A stretch of 7,409 nt of DNA from JALSIF01 sp026981635 [NCBI: bacterium] (GTDB taxonomy: Bacteria > 4484-113 > JALSIF01): the NCBI GenBank assembly GCA_026981635.1, contig JALSIF010000314.1, forward strand, positions 1 through 7,409, read 5' to 3'. The translations under genes and the position numbers were made by a program. Below the pieces are notes generated by a model. The model was not told the DNA's origin. It was given only the letters and a program-made list of their open reading frames with translations, and did not search any database. This document shows, piece by piece, positions 4,895 through 7,409 of this stretch (its first letter is position 1; each line of letters opens with the position of its first letter).

Positions 4895-6279
4895 TGGGAG
4901 AGGGAGTTAGCCCGGCCCGGCGGGTGGCGGTGGAGGTGCTTACCGCCTACCGCTCCGGCGAGAGCCTGCAAGAAAAGCTTAACCTCGCCCTCTCCCGGAC
5001 CGAAATGAGTCCCGCCGACCGGGCCCTGGCCACCAGCCTCACCCTGGGCACCTACCGCATGCGCGCAGAGCTTCGCCGGCGCATCCGCCCCCTGATGAAG
5101 GAGAAGCCCGGCTTTGCGGCCCTGCCCCGGGCGGTGAAGTGGATCCTGCTTACCGCCCTCTACCAGATGGACGAGCTTGAGCGGGTGCCCCCCTTTGCCG
5201 CGGTGGACCAGGCAGTGGAGCTGGCCAAGGAGCTGGCCCCGAGGCTTGCCCCGCTGGTAAACGGGGTGCTTAGAAACTACCTTCGCCGGCGCGAGGAGCT
5301 TCGCCCCGCCGCTGAGCGCCCCCCCGCCGAGCGCGCCTCCCCCTACTTCAAGAAACAGCTTGCCGCCGCCTTCGGGCGCGAGTTGGCGGAAGAAATACTT
5401 GCCACCCTGGACCAGCGCCACCTAAACGGCATCTGGTTTGAGCCCGGCCGGGAGGAGGCCCAGCGCCTCAGGGCCCGGCTGGAGGAGGAGGGACAGCTTG
5501 CCCACGCCACCCTGGGGGCACACGACTTTACCTACCTCCTGAGCATGCCCCCGGAGGGGCCCGCCGGCCTGGAGGAGCGGGGCGCCCATCTCATGGGAGT
5601 CTCCAGCCAGCTGGTGGCCTGGACGGTGGTGGAGGCGGGCCGCCGCCTGGCAGGGCAGGGCCGCCAGCCCCTCAGGGTGCTTGACGCCGGCTGCGGCCGG
5701 GGGGGAAAGTCCCTCTACCTGGCAAGCCACCTTACCGCCCTCAGGCTGGACTTTACCCTCGCCCTGGCCGACCTGGACGGGGAGAAGCTAAGGGAGGCCA
5801 GCCGTCAGGTTGAGCGGGTGGCGCCGGGAAGCTGGAGCGCCCACCGGCTTGACCTCACCGACCATGAGCAGACCCAGGCCGAGCTAGGCAAGGAGGGGTT
5901 TGACCTCATCCTGCTTGACGCCCCCTGCACCGGCTCGGGCTCCTTCCGCAAGCTCCCCCACAAGCTCGCCTCCCTCACCCCCGCCCAGACCAGGCGCCTG
6001 AGCCAGCTCCAGTGGGAGCTTCTTATGGGCCTCATCCCCCTCCTTTCCCCCGGCGGTGTACTGGTCTATGCCGCCTGCTCCTTCTTCCCCGAGGAGGGGG
6101 AGTGGCTCTTTGCCCGTCTGCTCAGGGAGGAGGAGAGCTTCCAGCCCCTGCCGCCCCCCTTGCCGGTAAACCCGCCCCTCTACCAGGCCGGCTTCGTGGT
6201 ACGGGTGGCGCCGGTGGCCGGCTACCTGGAGGGGTTCAGCCTGGGCCTGGGGGCAAAGAGGCCCGCCCCTAGCGAGTAA
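4894..6279 (+). CDS. rsmB: 16S rRNA (cytosine-C5)-methyltransferase RsmB/Sun type
   Basis: RsmB makes m5C967 (E. coli numbering) in 16S rRNA, using S-adenosylmethionine. The 461-residue product has an N-terminal NusB-like RNA-binding domain (about 1-135, including A-V-D-Q-A-V-E-L-A-K and V-N-G-V-L-R-N-Y). A linker and a Rossmann methyltransferase domain follow. The SAM-binding motif I is L-D-A-G-C-G-R-G-G-K-S (263-273), whereas RsmB usually has D-A-C-A-A-P-G-G-K-T. Motif IV is L-D-A-P-C-T-G-S-G (341-349) with Cys345. Motif VI is V-Y-A-A-C-S (391-396) with Cys395. By family knowledge Cys395 is the nucleophile and Cys345 helps release the product. ATG 4894 shares one base with the fmt TGA stop, suggesting translational coupling; GTG 4891 would overlap by 4 nt. 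The gene ends 11 bp inside the convergent lemA gene. Confidence 0.9.
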   Translation: MGEGVSPARRVAVEVLTAYRSGESLQEKLNLALSRTEMSPADRALATSLTLGTYRMRAELRRRIRPLMKEKPGFAALPRAVKWILLTALYQMDELERVPPFAAVDQAVELAKELAPRLAPLVNGVLRNYLRRREELRPAAERPPAERASPYFKKQLAAAFGRELAEEILATLDQRHLNGIWFEPGREEAQRLRARLEEEGQLAHATLGAHDFTYLLSMPPEGPAGLEERGAHLMGVSSQLVAWTVVEAGRRLAGQGRQPLRVLDAGCGRGGKSLYLASHLTALRLDFTLALADLDGEKLREASRQVERVAPGSWSAHRLDLTDHEQTQAELGKEGFDLILLDAPCTGSGSFRKLPHKLASLTPAQTRRLSQLQWELLMGLIPLLSPGGVLVYAACSFFPEEGEWLFARLLREEESFQPLPPPLPVNPPLYQAGFVVRVAPVAGYLEGFSLGLGAKRPAPSE

Positions 6280-6835
6280 ACTCCACCCGGGGAGCCTCCC
6301 TCACCGTCTGCTCCTCCACCTCAAAGAACTGCTCGTCGGGCCACATGCCCCCGATCATGTTGGCGGGGAAGCTCTGCTTTAAGGTCTGATACTGCTGGAC
6401 CAGGGCGTTGTAGCGCTGGCGGGCAAAGGCGATCTTGTTCTCGGTGGCGGCAAGCTCCTCCTGCAGCATCCTGAAGTTCTCGTCCGCCTTGAGGTTGGGG
6501 TAGGCCTCGGCCAGGGCAAAGATGGAGCGCAGGGTCTGGGTGAGGAAGTTTTCCGCCTTCTGCTGCTCCTCAACGGTGGAGGCGTCAATGGCCATCTGGC
6601 GCGCCTTGATCACATTCTCCAGGGTCTCCCGCTCGTGGGCGGCATAGCCTTTTACCGTCTCCACCAGGTTGGGGATGAGGTCGTAGCGGCGGCGAAGCTG
6701 CACGTCCACCTGGCTCCACGCCTCCCTCACCCGGTTCCTGAGCGAGACCAGGCGGTTGTAGACCCCGATCATCATTACCCCCAGGACGACCAGGAGCCCC
6801 ACCACTGCCACCAGAACCCAAAGTGCTGTGCTCAC
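6269..6835 (-). CDS. lemA: LemA family membrane-anchored protein
   Basis: LemA proteins are small membrane-anchored helical proteins whose molecular role is not settled. The 188-residue product has one N-terminal membrane segment (about 6-25) and almost no residues before it. It then shows the family core: Y-N-R-L-V-S-L-R-N-R-V (26-36), E-A-W-S-Q-V-D-V-Q-L-R-R-R-Y-D-L-I-P-N-L-V (38-58) and V-K-G-Y-A. Long charged helices follow, with Y-P-N-L-K and F-P-A-N-M-I-G-G near the C-terminus. The bulk most likely faces away from the membrane as a coiled, helical domain. GTG 6835 is chosen because a strong GGAGGT lies 9 nt upstream; TTG 6841 would sit only 3 nt from it and would add two residues. It lies 56 nt downstream of the hybrid kinase gene on the same strand and could be in its operon or have its own promoter. 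Confidence 0.93.
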   Translation of the reverse strand: MSTALWVLVAVVGLLVVLGVMMIGVYNRLVSLRNRVREAWSQVDVQLRRRYDLIPNLVETVKGYAAHERETLENVIKARQMAIDASTVEEQQKAENFLTQTLRSIFALAEAYPNLKADENFRMLQEELAATENKIAFARQRYNALVQQYQTLKQSFPANMIGGMWPDEQFFEVEEQTVREAPRVEFTR

Positions 6836-6844
6836 CTGCAATCT

Positions 6845-6850
6845 ACCTCC
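6845..6850 (-). promoter_or_regulatory. Strong Shine-Dalgarno (GGAGGT) of lemA
   Basis: GGAGGT on the minus strand is the clearest ribosome binding site in the window. Its 9-nt spacing to GTG 6835 and 3-nt spacing to TTG 6841 favour the GTG start. It shows that the organism uses Shine-Dalgarno initiation for some genes, in contrast to the leaderless-looking starts elsewhere here. Confidence 0.75.
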
Positions 6851-6877
6851 TGCCGGAATGCGAACCTTACCTGCCCA

Positions 6878-6883
6878 ATTCTA
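6878..6883 (-). promoter_or_regulatory. Possible -10 box (TAGAAT) for lemA
   Basis: TAGAAT on the minus strand lies in the short gap after the kinase stop and would give lemA a leader of about 35 nt carrying the GGAGGT. No -35 match is visible, so a shared transcript with the kinase gene is equally likely. Confidence 0.3.
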
Positions 6884-6891
6884 TCTACTCC

Positions 6892-7409
6892 CTACTCCTC
6901 CATCTCCCGGGCCCCCTTCACCGCCCGGCCGATGGCCGCCACCAGCTCCTCGGTGGTAAACGGCTTGGTGACGATCTCTACCTTTTCAAGCTGGCGCTCC
7001 AGCTCGGCGCCACTGGGGACGTAGCCGGAGACGATGACGATCCCCAGCCGGGGGTAGATCTCCCGCAGCCGGGCCGCCACCGCCTCCCCCGGCATGTCGG
7101 GCAGGTCCAGGTCCACCAGCGCCACGTCCAGTTCACCCGCCCCCCTGGCCAGCCTGATGGCTTCCTCTCCTCCTCCCGCTGCCAGACACTCCATCCCCCG
7201 TCCCTCCAGCACCCGCTGGGTGGTCACCCTGACCAGCTGGTTGTCCTCCACCAGGAGCACCCTGAACCGCTCCGTTCGCACCTCCTCCCCAGCGGCGGGC
7301 CTCTCCTCCGCCTCCCTGGTCCGTTCACGCCGGAGGGGCAGGAAGACGGTGAAGGTGGAGCCCTTGCCGGGCTCCGAGCTGACTCTGATGGTGCCCCCCG
7401 CATCGGTGA
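6892..7409 (-). CDS. Hybrid sensor histidine kinase, C-terminal part with receiver domain (N-terminus beyond right edge)
   Basis: The frame is open from the right edge to a TAG at 6894-6892, giving 171 visible residues. Visible residues 2-25 are the end of a histidine-kinase ATPase domain: the G2-box region D-A-G-G-T-I, then S-E-P-G-K-G-S-T-F and an L-P-L end strand. A charged linker of about 20 residues leads to a complete receiver domain (about 47-165). Its acidic pair is Glu54-Asp55, the phospho-acceptor is Asp99 in V-D-L-D-L-P-D-M-P-G, the switch Ser is 127 and the Lys is 148 in T-K-P-F. A GTG at 7281 would give a stand-alone response regulator, but the kinase motifs continue into it in frame with no stop, so one fused gene is the better reading. 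There is no output domain after the receiver, so the signal probably passes to another protein by phosphorelay, or the receiver tunes the kinase. The sensor domains are not visible. Confidence 0.92.
   Translation of the reverse strand, partial: TDAGGTIRVSSEPGKGSTFTVFLPLRRERTREAEERPAAGEEVRTERFRVLLVEDNQLVRVTTQRVLEGRGMECLAAGGGEEAIRLARGAGELDVALVDLDLPDMPGEAVAARLREIYPRLGIVIVSGYVPSGAELERQLEKVEIVTKPFTTEELVAAIGRAVKGAREMEE

Noticed and set aside
3857-5421. Long minus-strand open frames opposite fmt and rsmB (250 and 331 residues).
   Set aside because: They are mirror frames of strong genes in GC-rich DNA, with Gly/His/Leu-rich composition, no recognisable motif and no start signals.
6892-7281. A separate response regulator gene starting at GTG 7281.
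   Set aside because: The frame continues upstream without a stop into the ATPase-domain end of a histidine kinase through a normal charged linker, so a single hybrid kinase fits better.
1-7409. CRISPR array, tRNA or rRNA gene, transposon, prophage or a compact defence system.
   Set aside because: I saw no spaced direct repeats, no tRNA-like cloverleaf and no transposase, nuclease or toxin motif. Almost every base is accounted for by the nine protein genes.

Overview
The window is a GC-rich (roughly two-thirds G+C by eye), very tightly packed bacterial chromosome segment. It holds nine protein genes, two of them cut by the window edges. The longest gap between genes is 77 bp. I see no rRNA, tRNA, CRISPR array, insertion sequence, integrase or phage gene, and no convincing hairpin-plus-T-tract terminator. 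A flagellar chaperone, a lipoprotein, a hybrid histidine kinase and GTG/TTG starts show a motile bacterium. The phylum cannot be fixed from this sequence.

Layout from left to right. (1) A minus-strand lipoprotein of unknown family, complete at its N-terminus and running off the left edge. (2) Divergent from it, fliS followed by a small helical protein that may be a FliT/FlgN-type flagellar chaperone. (3) An OppD/DppD-type ABC transporter ATPase on the same strand, with a four-cysteine C-terminal domain but no permease or binding protein in view. (4) Converging on it, a minus-strand DUF4126 membrane protein whose stop codon shares a CTAG with the ATPase stop. (5) Divergent from that, a plus-strand run alkA-fmt-rsmB (DNA alkylation repair, initiator-tRNA formylation, 16S rRNA m5C methylation) with junctions of +1 and -1 nt. 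(6) Converging on rsmB with an 11-bp overlap, minus-strand lemA, and upstream of it the 3' part of a hybrid sensor kinase with a receiver domain.

The alkA-fmt-rsmB block resembles the common def-fmt-rsmB housekeeping arrangement, but alkA sits next to fmt and no def is visible. FliS with the following small protein probably serves late flagellar export. The ATPase, DUF4126, LemA and kinase genes have no obvious functional link to each other here.

No clearly new defence or biosynthetic system is present. The points most worth a second look are: Fmt has Gly where the family has its catalytic Asn; several genes have a TANNNT -10 box only about 6-10 nt before the start codon and lack a Shine-Dalgarno, suggesting leaderless mRNAs; and short G/C-rich inverted repeats lie directly upstream of three of these -10 boxes. 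All promoter calls are by eye and of modest confidence.
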